47,278 nucleotides of DNA from Gracilaria domingensis (GCA_022539475.1 VCMS01000371.1:1-47278), one strand, 5' to 3'. Shown: positions 21,658 to 33,060, numbered from the stretch's first letter. The notes: a model not told the origin generated them from the letters alone. Numbers and translations are program-made.

Positions 21658-22035
21658 ATGAACATGAAGTTCTTCGTTCTCATTCTATCTCTCTCCGTTC
21701 TCGCGATCTCCGCCTCACCTATGGGCAAAGGGAGCAATGAAGTCACCCTCGCAGCAGCAGCTGACAGGCAGTTTGATTTGGGTGCTCTCTTAGCGGCCCT
21801 CTTGGGAGGAGGTGACGATGATGAAGAACCTGCCGGTACGGATGAACCTGGTGCAGGCGTCTCTGTGGGTGGCGACGGCACTGGACTTGGACTCGGGCTA
21901 GATATCGGGTCAGGTTCTACATTCGTCGGCGGAGTTTCACCCGGTAGTGGAATTTTCGGTGGCGGTATGGGTAGCTCGGTGACAGCTTCTGGTACCGTTT
22001 TGGGCCTGGGTATTGGCGGGAGCGCCGGAAGATAA
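21658..22035 (+). CDS. Small secreted glycine-rich protein
   Basis: The ATG at 21658 is chosen over an upstream in-frame extension to 21466 because a classical signal peptide starts there: MNMKFFVLILSLSVLAISAS has two lysine/asparagine-flanked methionines, a hydrophobic core and small residues for cleavage at about residue 20. The 125-residue product continues with a short basic stretch, an alanine run, a hydrophobic LGALLAALLGGG and an acidic DDDEEP cluster. The rest is rich in glycine, serine and valine (GLGLGLDIGSGS, GIFGGGMGSS, LGLGIGGSAGR). No cysteine appears in the mature part, so it is not a disulfide-rich effector type. It resembles cell-wall or extracellular-matrix glycine-rich proteins in composition only; no domain is recognised. 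It is single-exon and intact, with a TATA box 130 bases upstream. This is the best-supported intact host gene in the window. Confidence 0.75.
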   Translation: MNMKFFVLILSLSVLAISASPMGKGSNEVTLAAAADRQFDLGALLAALLGGGDDDEEPAGTDEPGAGVSVGGDGTGLGLGLDIGSGSTFVGGVSPGSGIFGGGMGSSVTASGTVLGLGIGGSAGR

Positions 22036-22536
22036 GCCTGTCTGATGGCAGAAAACCGTAGTTTCTGCAATCGTTGTGAAGCATGGACTGAATAGAGAAA
22101 CTATTTAGCCTTCGGTCACATCACTTTTTTAGCGAAGTAAATCGTTGGTTTCCTTTCATAATATTCTCTCCGCATGCGCGTTTCATTTGCTCTGCGTGTT
22201 AAGGGAACTGACTGGGTTGCGACTCATCTACCAGAAATTGTCAAAGGTCAGAGACCTGGAGGAATCTGGGGTATTTTGGATTTCGCCCGCAGCCATTCTT
22301 CAACTGGCCAAAATGCTGAGAAAGTGTTGCGTGTATCCACATTACAAATCATGCTCGTTTTTGGGGTGTTCACATAATTAAGACGCCATGTGAACTTTGC
22401 GATGACTGCTAGAAGACAATTGATTTCATCTTGATGGTTGACGAGAAAAAGAAAGCGGAATCACTTATCTGCGAAGCGCGTCCTTGTCGTCGCGTAACCG
22501 ATCCAGCGCTCCACCCGCCCATCCCCGTCCGGGTTA
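22036..22536. other. 3' flank of the secreted-protein gene
   Basis: Two overlapping plus-strand frames at 22145-22381 have no recognisable domain. This is probably 3' untranslated or intergenic DNA. No other feature is seen before the hAT element. Confidence 0.4.
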
Positions 22537-23039
22537 AGATCAGCCAGGGCCGTATTTGTGACTGACTGACTACTCCAAAAAATGAGTGACTAATGACTGA
22601 CTGACTACGAGGGTAAAAATATTTAGTCATCTTAGTCATAGCAAAGCCCAGGTCCTTTACGATGTTGTAGTAAAGGCAAAAGTCTACCGTGATACTGAAT
22701 TACGAGCATATTCACAGAACTAGGAGGTTAGATATGCTCTTTTTCACTAAAATATGCTCAAAGATTTTCAAAAAAAGGTTGAAAACTTCCAATTTATTTC
22801 GAGTTTGTGTTACAAGTGAGCTTAAAAACAATTTCGTAGCGCAAACTAAACTTCTACATCTTGCTGAACCCACCAAAAGTGCTTTTGTGGACGCAATTGC
22901 GTGAAGTTGATAAAAGTGAGCTACAAAAATTTTACAAAGCTTTCTATGACTAACATGACTGACTATATAATTTTTTGTTGTGACTAATGACTAGAGAAGT
23001 TACAATTTAGTCAGTCGCAAATACGCCCCTGAGATCAGC
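22537..23039. mobile_element. Short non-autonomous hAT element with 8-bp target duplication
   Basis: The element is 22545-23031 (487 bp), flanked by AGATCAGC at 22537-22544 and again at 23032-23039. Left end CAGGGCCGTATTTGTGACTG; right end read inward CAGGGGCGTATTTGCGACTG. These are the same termini as the copia-1 insertion at 14479-15350, with the same subterminal TGACTGACTGACTAC words on the left and GACTAATGACT on the right. The interior has no transposase similarity that I can see. It is a miniature member of one hAT family. Confidence 0.93.
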
Positions 23040-23097
23040 CGAACTTGGTGAGATTTTGCTTTGTGTTATTGGTGCAGACTGTGTGCAATAATATTAC

Positions 23098-23315
23098 GCA
23101 GGGGTGTAACGCAATATATTGTATTGCAATATATTGCAATATACAATAAAAATTTCATATTGCAAAGTACTTGAGAATTGCAATTCATATTGCAGATTTA
23201 TTATATATTGCAATACGTATTGGGCTAAATTCTATATCGCACTCGTTATTGCGTTATGTACAGATTCACTACGCCGTAGTCATTTTTGACATGTATATTA
23301 TACATGTCAAAAATG
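23098..23315. repeat. AT-rich TTGCAATAT repeat block and palindrome
   Basis: It begins CAGGGGTGTAACGC at 23098, which resembles hAT termini known from animals, and continues with at least six variants of TTGCAATAT up to about 23215. A TATTGCGTTA near 23247 is the reverse complement of part of the start. At 23281-23315 a perfect 15-bp palindrome (CATTTTTGACATGTA, spacer tatta) follows. No matching right terminus was found, so a complete element is not shown. Confidence 0.5.
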
Positions 23316-24231
23316 AGCCACGATGCGCCTCGCTGTGCGTTGGAAGCAAAACATTTTGTTTTATTATTGTTTCACTTGGGTACAGCTCTTTGAGCAATCT
23401 TTACATTTTGGTGTAGGTAAAAGTGCTCCAGTAATAACTTGGAAACTCCAGCTCGATTACAAAGTAATCTAGTTTCACAAAATATCCAAAAGATGCATCA
23501 TGTCCGTGAGAAAAAAAACAAAGGCGTGGAAGGGTGGGAAAAAAGACAGATCTCTTGGAATGCCTTTGTTGTATTCCAAGATGGTGGTGCCTGATGGACG
23601 CTGGTCGGCTTCAGCTGTCCGCTGTTGCTCCCGCGACACCCATAAGTACGGGACCAACAGCGGGCAGAACCAGCAAAAATCCAGTCATAGTTCCCAAATT
23701 TTCCAGTAAATCTACTTTTTCGTCCGGAAAATCTACACCCCAAGTTCGAGATTGGTGTTATAAAGCTCAAAAAAGGTTTGCAAAACAAACTTACAGAAGC
23801 TGAAAGGTGATAGGTTTAGTGCACTTTGCGGATAGGGACGACTCGTTTTGCTCTGTACCTGCCCAAAAGCTCTAGCCTCATATATCCAGTCAAGCGCTGT
23901 AAAATCTGCGAAAACTAGCACCACAACTATTATCTAGGGCCAGTATCAGGTGGCTCACTACAATGCAGCTACTTAGCCGATGCCTACTAAAGAATGTGTA
24001 CTTACCGGGTAGTAACGATAGTAGTATATCAATACTCTTGTGAACTGTAAGAAAATAATGTCTAACCTCCTAAAAAAACTAACAACTCACAAAGACATCT
24101 ATCACTTCGTAACAAAAAATAAAAGCTAGAATGTTTGGTTTGTACAATAATACGAATGGAGCTTCTGTAAGCACAAAACCGCGAGTTTAATTCGCATGGA
24201 TGAATGACTGGGAAAAAAGAAAAAAGCAGCT

Positions 24232-24363
24232 ACAAAAAAAGACAAGTCCATAAACTGCAATTTTGTTTCGGGATCCGTTGTTGATTTAAACGGCTCTAGA
24301 CTAAAGATAAACGAAAGTTTTTGGGACTTTTATTCCGTGTTTGAAGCTATTCATGGAGATTGA
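24232..24363 (+). pseudogene. hAT transposase C-terminal remnant
   Basis: Reads KDKSINCNFVSGSVVD, then LKINESFWDFYSVFEAIH, then a stop. The same two blocks occur near 28120-28310 as KDKYMNRDFILGCVAEV and LKINERFWNADLVFDVIQ. In hAT transposases, L-x-L-K-x-N-x-x-F-W-D is the C-terminal end of the dimerisation domain. The E-R-x-F-S centre is deleted here. A different hAT lineage from the CAGGGGCGTATT elements. Confidence 0.6.
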
Positions 24364-26760
24364 TCTCATCTTTCTGATGCCCGATTGCAACAACTTGCGT
24401 TTGAAGGGGAAACACTGTTAAACTAAATTTTTTACGTTTGTCATCTCCGTTTTCAAAGCACTACATTACACATTAGAAATAAAGATTTTATGTTATTCAA
24501 AAATCGTAAATCTGGTGTGGTAAAACTATTGTAATTTTTTGCATGCTTTTCTAAATATTGTCGACAAATTGCGAATCAAGAGTGCTTTGAGTGTGATAAA
24601 TACTGCTGGAAAATGTACAGTGAAACGTTCTGGAGAAAAATGCACTCAGGTGCTTTCCATATATTGTTGATCCGTTACCGGCTTCAACAACTCATTCTAT
24701 GGAGAGCTAATGTGGTGATGACTCTATTATAAGATATGACTACAAAACAATGAGGGCTTGTGCACATGTGTGCTACACTGACCCAATTTCAGGAACGGCA
24801 TAGCACTTTTGCCACGAATTTACACAAACAGAGTGTTTTCGAGCAGCGCCAGATAGTAAGATATTAAATTGAAGTTTTCAACTGCGCTACATATGTGGCA
24901 GCACCGACCGCAAATGGGCGAGAAAAAACCCTTAAGATAGCTTCCTGCTCTGAATTTCTTCCCCCGCCACGTGCGGACCTTTTGCGCTCCTGAGCGAGCA
25001 AACTACGACACTCCTGGGCTGATCACTCGCTTTCTATCACAAAGAAGTCCTACACCATCGTTACGGCATCCTTTTCATTTCTCTGTAGCTAATATTTCCG
25101 TAATAGAGCTTTCAATACTCTACTCTGTTTTCCGAGTTTGTTACACATTGTTTGAGAATATTTTTAGCTCTCACAAATCTTAGCGCCCTTGCGCGTCTCG
25201 TTGGTTGTCCCTCTTGCAAAACACTGTTGGCCTTTATATCTGTACTCACTGTACTACGCCAAAATTTCTGAATACTTACGCCGATTCTTCCACTTTTTAT
25301 CCAACTGCACGCCCAAATCGAATCCATCCTGATTTACAACCGACATCGCACTGTCTGTATCGAATATTTCTGTTACTGTCCGTATCTCTATACGGAACAG
25401 TGCTTGAACACTTTGTCGGTGGTTTTCCGCGACGCGGCTGTTGCTTTCCTGGACGCGAGTTCACACTACAGAAAAGAGAAGTATTCCTATTTTATTGAGA
25501 ATTGCGATCTATCAGCAATATTTTACAATACAAGTGATTACAGCTCTGCCGATTTGTGAAGCTGATGCTTCACACTCAAAATTCTTCTTGCACGAAGAGA
25601 GGACAACCAGGATGTGACACGAAATTTATTGATTCTGATCTGATTTGAGATCAGGCCAAAATTTAGATTAAAACGAAATATCTGGAAAACAAGCATTTCA
25701 AGCACAAAGAGAGCGATAAATAGTCGTGTCTAGAACGATGCCAGGCATAACAGACCATTATTTCAAATTACACCTTATTCATCGAAAAGAGCATGCTTTG
25801 GTCAAAAAGATCTGCAGGAGAAGCTAGAACTCTGAATTTGTGTAAAGCGAACCCTCCTCAGAGATACCGTTTCGGTAGTGGTGCTCATAATCTATTGAGA
25901 CGCCTATCGATCGAGAATTCGAGGTTGTGAGTCGCATGATGACGTGGATCAGGCCCCGGAATGTATACATGTGTACCACTTTTTGGTTGTTTGGATGCAA
26001 TGATTCTTTTCATAATTTTTAGAAATACCCTGTAGGTTTTGGTACGACACTGTCAGGACTGCCCAGGATGGGAGGTGCAAATAAGGTGCCTAGATTAATC
26101 TATTGTTTAGATATTTTTGATAACCCTCTACATGGCCGCTAATTCTACTACTTAGGTGATGGCTCACTGCCATCACCAACCTAGTAAAAGAAACTCGTTG
26201 TGCGGCTCTAACTATTTCGCCTGCGCGACCACTCCAATTCCTCGCAGAGCGAGTTACTGCAGCACGGTCTAGTTATCCCCCGGCTCCAACCAAGAGAATG
26301 CAAGCAGTGCATACCATTATTGCTCTTGTCTTTCTTTTGCTTTTCTTGTGACTCGTGTAGTGCACACTTCTTTTTTTACCGACAGGTACAACCTCTCCGC
26401 CCCAGTATTTGGGTTTGTCTTTGTTATTTCTTTCGTCCTTTACCATTGATTCGGTTCATAACCATCTATTATTATTTGGTTGTTCTATCTTTGAATATCT
26501 ACATGGACTACAGCTACCATCGCTGGTCACTGGCACCCCTACACTACTTTGTCGCCTTTGCTTGGTTTTCCAGTCCAGGTCATTCTTTCTCAGCCCTGTG
26601 GTAAAGCCTGAAGTCCTCGTGGATTTACACCTACACCGGAGGATACGGGATGCGCTCTCGCTGTGCGAACCTCTCTTGAGAGCAAGGATTCGAACTGCCT
26701 CGGTGGCTTTTTCCTTTCGAGGAGTACAGAGAAACAATAAAAGCTTATTCTCGACCTGTA
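24364..26760. other. Unassigned stretch between hAT remnants
   Basis: No gene is supported. Frames such as 24971-25183, 25205-25498 and 26320-26840 (all plus) have no domain and no consistent start context. A perfect 9-bp hairpin (ggtgatggc, spacer tcact) lies at 26155-26177. It is probably decayed transposon DNA plus intergenic sequence. Confidence 0.4.
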
Positions 26761-26761
26761 T

Positions 26762-28330
26762 AAGGAAGCTCTTGAAGACGCAAGAGCTGGTGATGGAACC
26801 ATTTTCGCTCATTTCCGTATCGAAGCCTTTCATAGTATGACAAAACTGTCCATGGTTATCTACGATTTATTGCTATGAGAAATTTGCCACTGTATTTCAT
26901 ATCATATATCGATGTTCGCGGGTTCTCACGTTTTCAAGCAACAGCAACGAGAAAAATTTTTGTGGAAGTGATATTTAAACTGGTTGAGCTGGTTGAAAGA
27001 AAGGTATCCACACAAATGAATGGTACGAAAAGGTCAGTTCTTGTGGACGGATGGTCTTGTACTTCGATGCATTACGTTGCAATAAATGCTTTTTATTTGT
27101 AGAGCAAACCCATTTGTGTGTGTTTTCCCGTCGCCGAGTTTGCACCACAATATTGCACCTAATCTGTTTCAAAAACTTTGAATGGTAGACAGGATGTACT
27201 GACTTCACGCTTGACACTTTTGGCCTTGTCAGAGATGGTTCAAGTTCCTGACGAAGAGCGAGACGAGGCAGCTACTGAGAAGACAGCATCGTTCGGTGCT
27301 GAATGCCACGCACAATTTTGAGAGAGATATTCCAATACTTGGCCAAGACTTCACCAAATGTTGGGTTTATCTTATTGGTGATAACTGCTGTAACAAGAAG
27401 AAGGTAGCGGCGTTCACGAAGAAAAAACAAGTTGGCGGAAAGAGCCAGAAACTGAAGCTAGAAGAGAACAACATAGTCAAAACTCATAACCAACTTGACA
27501 ATCCTATGCAAAATGTGCCTAATACTACTAAGGGCTCTCTAAAGTTGCAAAACGCGGCGATCCTGGGAAATGTAACGAAAATGGTGGTGATTATGCACAT
27601 TGCTACAGGCTGATTCGCTAATATACACATACTAAAGAGGTTCTTACGAATGCGAGACGAACTCATGCAAGCCCAAATAGCTTCTGGTGAGGTTCCTTAC
27701 GTGGATGGCAGTTTATGGTTTTCGTCAAACGTGCGACCTTTTTGTGATATTCTTTCTGAAATAGATGTCAAAACAAATTTTTTGCAGACCATGGGTCACA
27801 CACATGCGTAATCTCGCGATGATCTCAATGTTTTGTGGAAGAAACTGGCAGAACAACGCCAGGATTTCAATTCTAGACCGCACCAGTGCAAGCTCGGAAG
27901 CAAATACATTTCACCAACGGCTTCTATTGTTTTACATCCGAACTTTGAAAGTGTCATGTTCAAGATGTAGGACGGTTTGTATCATGATCTCACAGTAGGC
28001 GAAAGAGAAGAAGCGCAGTGTTTAATACGACATTAGCAAGAGCTTAGGATCTTAAGCAGCAATAAAGCTCCGTATGCAGTTGGAATGGCAGAAAGATTAC
28101 CAAAGAAGCGCAAAATTGAGTTATAGAAAGACAAGTACATGAACCGCGATTTTATCTTGGGGTGTGTAGCTGAAGTTCAAACGCATTAGAGTCCTGCCAA
28201 GAATGTTTCGATAGAGAACCGAGAGAAAAACCTCGAATGTTTGAGGCTATTTCTGTTTTGAAGATTAATGAAAGATTTTGGAACGCTGATTTGGTCTTTG
28301 ATGTTATTCAAAGAGCTAGATGCGACTGTG
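26762..28330 (+). pseudogene. Decayed hAT transposase
   Basis: Pieces in several frames follow hAT order. 26762-26870 reads ALEDARAGDGTIFAHFRI. 26875-27102 reads NLPLYFISYIDVRGFSRF, then KRSVLVDGWSCTSMHYVAIN, whose L-V-D-G-W-S is the first catalytic Asp region. 27296-27613 reads WVYLIGDNCCNKKKVAAF (second Asp, G-D-N-C block) and a decayed L-R-N-x-T-R-W equivalent (ILGNVTKMVVIM). 28120-28310 is the dimerisation end (LKINERFWNADLVFDVIQ). Stops and frame changes are frequent. No terminal repeats were found. Confidence 0.75.
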
Positions 28331-28439
28331 GATTGTAGCTAGTCAGGTGCAGGCACATGTGACATCATTCTGATGTCAGTGTAATGCAATGCCTGCAAGC
28401 AGGAAAACGCGACGAAGACGTTCGGGATCTTCCTCTACT

Positions 28440-29080
28440 GAGCGCAACCCAGAGAACAGAGCCTCTCTGGAATGGCCAAACTAGCCGGGTGTAAGACCGG
28501 GGCCGAACTGTGACGACGGGGCGTTGAGAGTTGAGCAGAGAAGTGTGACTCACACGTGAGTGTAGCAGCCTCGAAAGAGGGACGAAACCACAGAGTGGGG
28601 AAAGGAAAAGAGAGGGGAAGAGGGAGAGGTAAGAGAGGTAAGGCGTATCTCCGGGGTATTCCCTATAAAGGGTCGAACACAAACAACAAAGGTGAAACAC
28701 TCCCAAAGTTGGGTTCTGAGGGGACGCAGGGTGGATAGTCGCACCGTGACAACCGGGAGTCCCTCCGATAAGGAGTTGTGCAGCGCTGAAGGCGAGAGTG
28801 GCCAAAGCCAAGATCCATGAAGTAGGATCACTCTGGTTGGGGAACTTTACTGGTGCGACGGCGGCGACGCCGTCGCACTAAGTAGTGTCCTCACTAAAAT
28901 TAATAAATAATATTAACCAAACATCCCACTAATTGTGGCAAACGCCCACGTGTAGTGGCCAACCTCCGCTCAGCTGCACCGTGTCCTACGTGTCCAAACC
29001 ATCTCGATGGCAGCCACTAGTTACTACTAGTCATATACTGGTGTGTACCAGGCAAACCCGTGAACGGGAATTATGACAAA
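28440..29080 (-). repeat. LTR-C, solo gypsy-type LTR
   Basis: Shares the architecture of LTR-B in the same orientation: a tgtaagaccg block (28490; 10458 in LTR-B), a purine-rich gaaaggaaaagagagg-type tract (28600; 10590), aggagttgt (28773; 10890), an actttactg block followed by a hairpin (28845; 10945), an AT-rich actaaaattaataaat stretch, and an atggcagcc end near 29010. No Gag follows on the left, so it is a solo or truncated LTR. Edges are approximate. The inner hairpin at 28853-28878 has perfect 10-bp arms. Confidence 0.55.
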
Positions 29081-29309
29081 GTCTAGCGAAATTCCTCATT
29101 GCTGAGCGTTACACTACAGTCAGATTGCTCTATGATGTTTGGTACTGTACGAAATCTCGTAATTGATATATCTTGTTTGATTGATGACGCGAGAGACGTT
29201 ATTGATAGAGCCCCTGCATGTGTAGGCTCGATGGGGAGGTGCCGGTTTGGTAGGGTTATGGTGCTTCGCTTTATTACGTAGAGACGAGTAGTTACCGCTG
29301 ATGCTCGGA

Positions 29310-29328
29310 ATCATCATCATCATCATCA
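29310..29328. repeat. ATC/CAT trinucleotide microsatellite
   Basis: About six CAT repeats in a row inside the leader region of copia-2. Confidence 0.85.
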
Positions 29329-29604
29329 AAAATAAAATCTATTTCGTTTACATCGACTTCTTCGTCAGGCAGCCTCAACCGGGAGGTCGTACTTGGCTTC
29401 TCACGCAGCCCCTTCGAGAGCCGCCACTGCGAGTAGGTAGCAGTCAAAGCACAGCCTTGTAACGGGCAGGTTCACCGATTGTCAGCCTGCAAGATCGTCT
29501 TCAGCGATCCGTACGGAGCGCTTACCGACGATCAATACAGTTGTATGAACAGTTATAACTGTTGCAGCTGTTTGGTGCACCAAAACTTATAACGCATACT
29601 GAAA

Positions 29605-31262
29605 ATGGCTACATCGGAGAAAGTTGCCATGGAGGAAGTGCGAAACACCCTTGTACCGGTGGTTGGTAATGCTAGAGCAATCGGAACTGACATTCTTGAG
29701 TCAGTTGGAATGGCTTTGAACGAGATTGGAGATTCTGATCCCCCCCGACAATGGAACGCAAGAAGTAATTGAAGTGTACAAGAATGAGGTTGAGTCTTAT
29801 TCAAAAGAACTTTTGGACATTTTCAAGGGCACTGAACTCAGAGATGAATGGCTATGGCTGGAGATTACCGCTACGTTTCGGCCAAAATCAGTCGCAGTGT
29901 TTTCAAGGACCATTACTCGAAGGTGGATTGAATTTCTAATCGATCGTGGTGTTTATGTTGAGAGACAGCAAGGAAACCCGAGTAAGAAGGCTCTTGCAGA
30001 GTGTCTTACCCAAGGTTCATTCGTTGCGGTCCCTGGTATGCATGACTCTTCAGCTGGAGTAGGTGACCCCAACAGAATCCCCCTACTGTATCAGTAGAAC
30101 CCGGTGCTGGGCATGAAGCGCATCTTCATCTAAGAGCTAGACCAAACGCTTCGCAGCAGCAAGAAAATTTCTTGCCTTCACGTTCTGTAGTTCCTACTTC
30201 CCGAGAGGCTCAAATTCAGTCCCAGGCATGCCAGGCTCGGAACCCCCTCGATCGTACAAACCCGGATCACGCACCAGGGTGCACAATGTACTACCCAACA
30301 TCATAACGCACAGTACGCAACCGGACCACAACAAGACTGACCAGAACCACATCAGAAGTGGAGAAAATCGTTCACTTAGACTTAATGGTATTATCAAGGC
30401 ATAACAAGGTAGAAAGATTTCTGTGGCGGCTTTGATGAAGATTTGCAAAGTTTTCTCGAATTCTATGACACTATGGCTCGTGTTAGCCGCCTGACCGACC
30501 GTGAAAAGTTCGAAGCAATGCCGGTAATGCTAGATGAGGATGCTCCTTCGTTCTATATTGAAAACTATAAACCTGAATCTTCTTATGAGAACATGTTGCA
30601 ACTGCTGAATGACAATCACACTAGTGAAGAGCAGCGAAGTAGAACTCTGATCCTTTGGCAGTCTCTCAGATTGTCCCAATTCATGCGTGAACATTCTGAT
30701 AAGAGTGAACTGGATGTCTTCCGTATGTTCTGTCACAAGCTTTCCCAACTCCAGAAGCAACTTGACCCACTATATCGAGCCGATAACTGCCTGAGAGATC
30801 AGTAGCCGTGGACACTAGCCCGATCACGCAATCACTACGTCAACGGATTCCGACTACCGCAAAAAAAGCCCGCAGTAGAATTGCGACTTTTCTTTCCACT
30901 GAGCCACCATCTGCTGGAGCGTTTCTGACAAACTGCCCAAACACTGGAAACGATAGAAATGAGGCAAATTACCGCCATGGTAGCACCTATGATGGACAGA
31001 CGAGACCTAATTTCAGAGGATACACGAAGCGAGGACATAGGAGACACAAGAAAATTTCGTCCAGATATATCAGGGGCAAGAAGGGATGCTATGTCTGCGG
31101 CGAAGATCATTTGGCACGTACAAGTCACAGCCCCGCGGAGGTGCAGGCAGCAATCGAACGGATGAGGGGGACCCGTCCCTTTGCTTTCCTGTCCCTGGAA
31201 GATAAAGCCTACATGATGGACGATCTGACGGGGAGGAACCTGCAGAAAAGCATCCGGACGAA
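29605..31262 (+). pseudogene. copia-2 Gag with CCHH zinc knuckle
   Basis: The ATG at 29605 opens MATSEKVAMEEVRNTLVPVV. The frame changes within a run of seven C near 29740-29746, the next piece continuing DNGTQEVIEVYKNEVESY. The capsid-like domain is at 30443-30805 (SFLEFYDTMARVSRLTDREK to LSQLQKQLDPLYRADNCLRD) and ends at a TAG. The following piece (to 31262) contains LRQRIPTTAKKARSRIAT and a knuckle CYVCGEDHLARTSH near 31090, which fits C-x2-C-x3-H-x5-H. Several stops at 30060-30440 mark further decay. Confidence 0.82.
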
Positions 31263-32519
31263 GTGAACATTGTTTATTTGTCCGAAGAAGACTTTGATGG
31301 AAACGATGATGAGATGTGGTACATTGCAAAGGACTTGATGGAATTGCATCAGGGTGACGAGGTGTACTTCGCAAACGCTTCTTTCATACATGGAATCACT
31401 TTCAGCATGGATTTTGAGAGTGCATTGGCAGCGATGAGTGGTGAACTTTCACACGAGGAACAACCGCGGTTCAAGGAGGTCATTTTGAACACTTGCACGA
31501 ATCGATCTTCCGCCATATCGTATGCCCAGTACAAAGCCAACTGTGAGGAATTTGATGTTTCATGTCAGATAAAACAGGAAGACACTCGAAATCTCTCAGG
31601 AATTGGTGGCTCAAGAAAGGCCATTGGGACTGCACCAATTCCAATACCATTCAAGGACTTAAGCCTTATTATCGATGTGAATTTTCAGATACTGTCAGGG
31701 GATGGACCCAGTGTAGTCAGTCTCAATGACATGAAGGACAATGGTTTAGACATCAGCATTCAGAACTGTCAAGTGACCTACAAGCACCTGATAATTCCGC
31801 TCAAGTTTGGGAACTACTTTCTTATTCATAGGTGGAACCCAACCGACGTGACGTTTTCTACTTACACGGAGGCTGAGTCAAACAAATTGCAGCGCGTTTT
31901 TGAACACCCTCGTGTGCATGCGTTCACAAATCTCCTTCCACGTGCGAGGCCTGCAGAGATGAACAAGGATGTTAGGGCAGCTATAGAAGAATTCACAATA
32001 GCATGCCGCACATGTGCGACAAACTCTCCAAGCCCTCGGATATTTAAGGTTACAGTTGGCACAGAGGATTTGAGGTTCAATCACCTGGTAGCGATTGATA
32101 TCATGTATATCAATAATCAACCAATTCTCCATGTAGTCGCCGAGGCCACTCACTACAACGCTGCTCTATTTCTGCATCGCGTGCGATCCTCCGATGTGTG
32201 GGGGGCTTTTCTACGTTGCTGGCCACGCTTGTATCAGCGACCTCCAAACTTTCTTCGGATGGATCAAGGAAGCAATTTCGTACCAAAGAAGTTCCTCGAC
32301 TATGCCACAACTGACGGTATCTCAGTTCTCGAGGCCATAGTTGAGACCCGGGCAACTATGTCTCACGTCGAGAGATATCATGGTCCGTTGCGTATATCAT
32401 ACCTCAAAATCCGAGAGCAAAATGGCTCAAATCAGTCAATGACACTCTCGGACCCCAGGGATAATGTCCTACGTTATTGGTTTATGGCTCAATCCTGTGC
32501 CAAGCCCGCAGGACACTAG
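31263..32519 (+). pseudogene. copia-2 protease remnant and integrase
   Basis: A single open frame of 418 codons; its first codon is GTG-type, so it is a continuation and not an independent start. Residues about 70-80 hold the protease active site, but the D-T-G triad reads N-T-C (VILNTCTNRSSA, near 31480), so catalysis is lost. The pre-integrase zinc finger is damaged (LQRVFEHP then CRTCATN). The integrase core is intact by motif: VAIDIMYINNQPILHVV (Asp, near 32092), LRMDQGSNFVP (Asp, near 32260) and SHVERYHGPLR (Glu, near 32365). The spacing is about 35 residues between the last two, giving a complete D-D-35-E. Confidence 0.88.
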
Positions 32520-33009
32520 CAGAGACACAATTGGAAAGATGTAAGGCAATCAAATCCGCGAAGAAAGAGGTGCAGAAAGAACAGGCGAAGAGAAGAGTTG
32601 CGTTTGGTTTGAAACATGGCAAGGCCCGAAAGGGAAAGAACACAGCACACGTCTTGAAAAGTTACCTGCCGGGTCAACGGTGTATGTTTTTCACGACACT
32701 TCGAAAAGGTGGGAAGGCCCGTTTCCATTTATTCAAGTTGAAGGTGAAACATCTGTCGTTCAATTGCCGCGCGGACAACGATTGTTTCGTTCACATGCCG
32801 TGAAGCCCTCCGTTTCTTCCAACCTGGAACAACCTGAAGTTCCAAACTCGAAAACTTTGCTAGGGAAGGATGTTGTTTCAATTTCGAAAACTTTGCCAGG
32901 AAAGAATGTGGTTTCAGAGCTTGAAGATGTATCTGTCATCGATAAACGTGACAGCAATGATCAATCTAACTCAGATTCACCTCAGCAAGCATGGCGCAGT
33001 CCATTTTGA
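32430..33009 (+). pseudogene. copia-2 integrase C-terminal domain and linker
   Basis: Follows the 418-codon frame after a frame change. It reads ETQLERCKAIKSAKKEVQKE, a basic helical stretch, then a shifted frame from about 32680 with VYVFHDTSKRWEGPFPFIQV and SVVQLPRGQRLFRSHAVKP. The W-x-G-P-F/Y and F-R-S-x-x-V-K-P pattern is the DNA-binding tail seen after integrase in this copia lineage. A near-duplicate (SKTLLGKDVVS, SKTLPGKNVVS) lies in the linker at 32850-32920. Confidence 0.75.
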
Positions 33010-33060
33010 CCGCCAGGTTTGGATTTTCTGCAGCCGATGGGAACATGTCGCATCAAAATG

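Noticed and set aside
26409..26840. 143-codon plus frame as a host gene.
   Set aside because: Its end overlaps hAT transposase similarity in another frame (from 26762), and no domain is visible in it.
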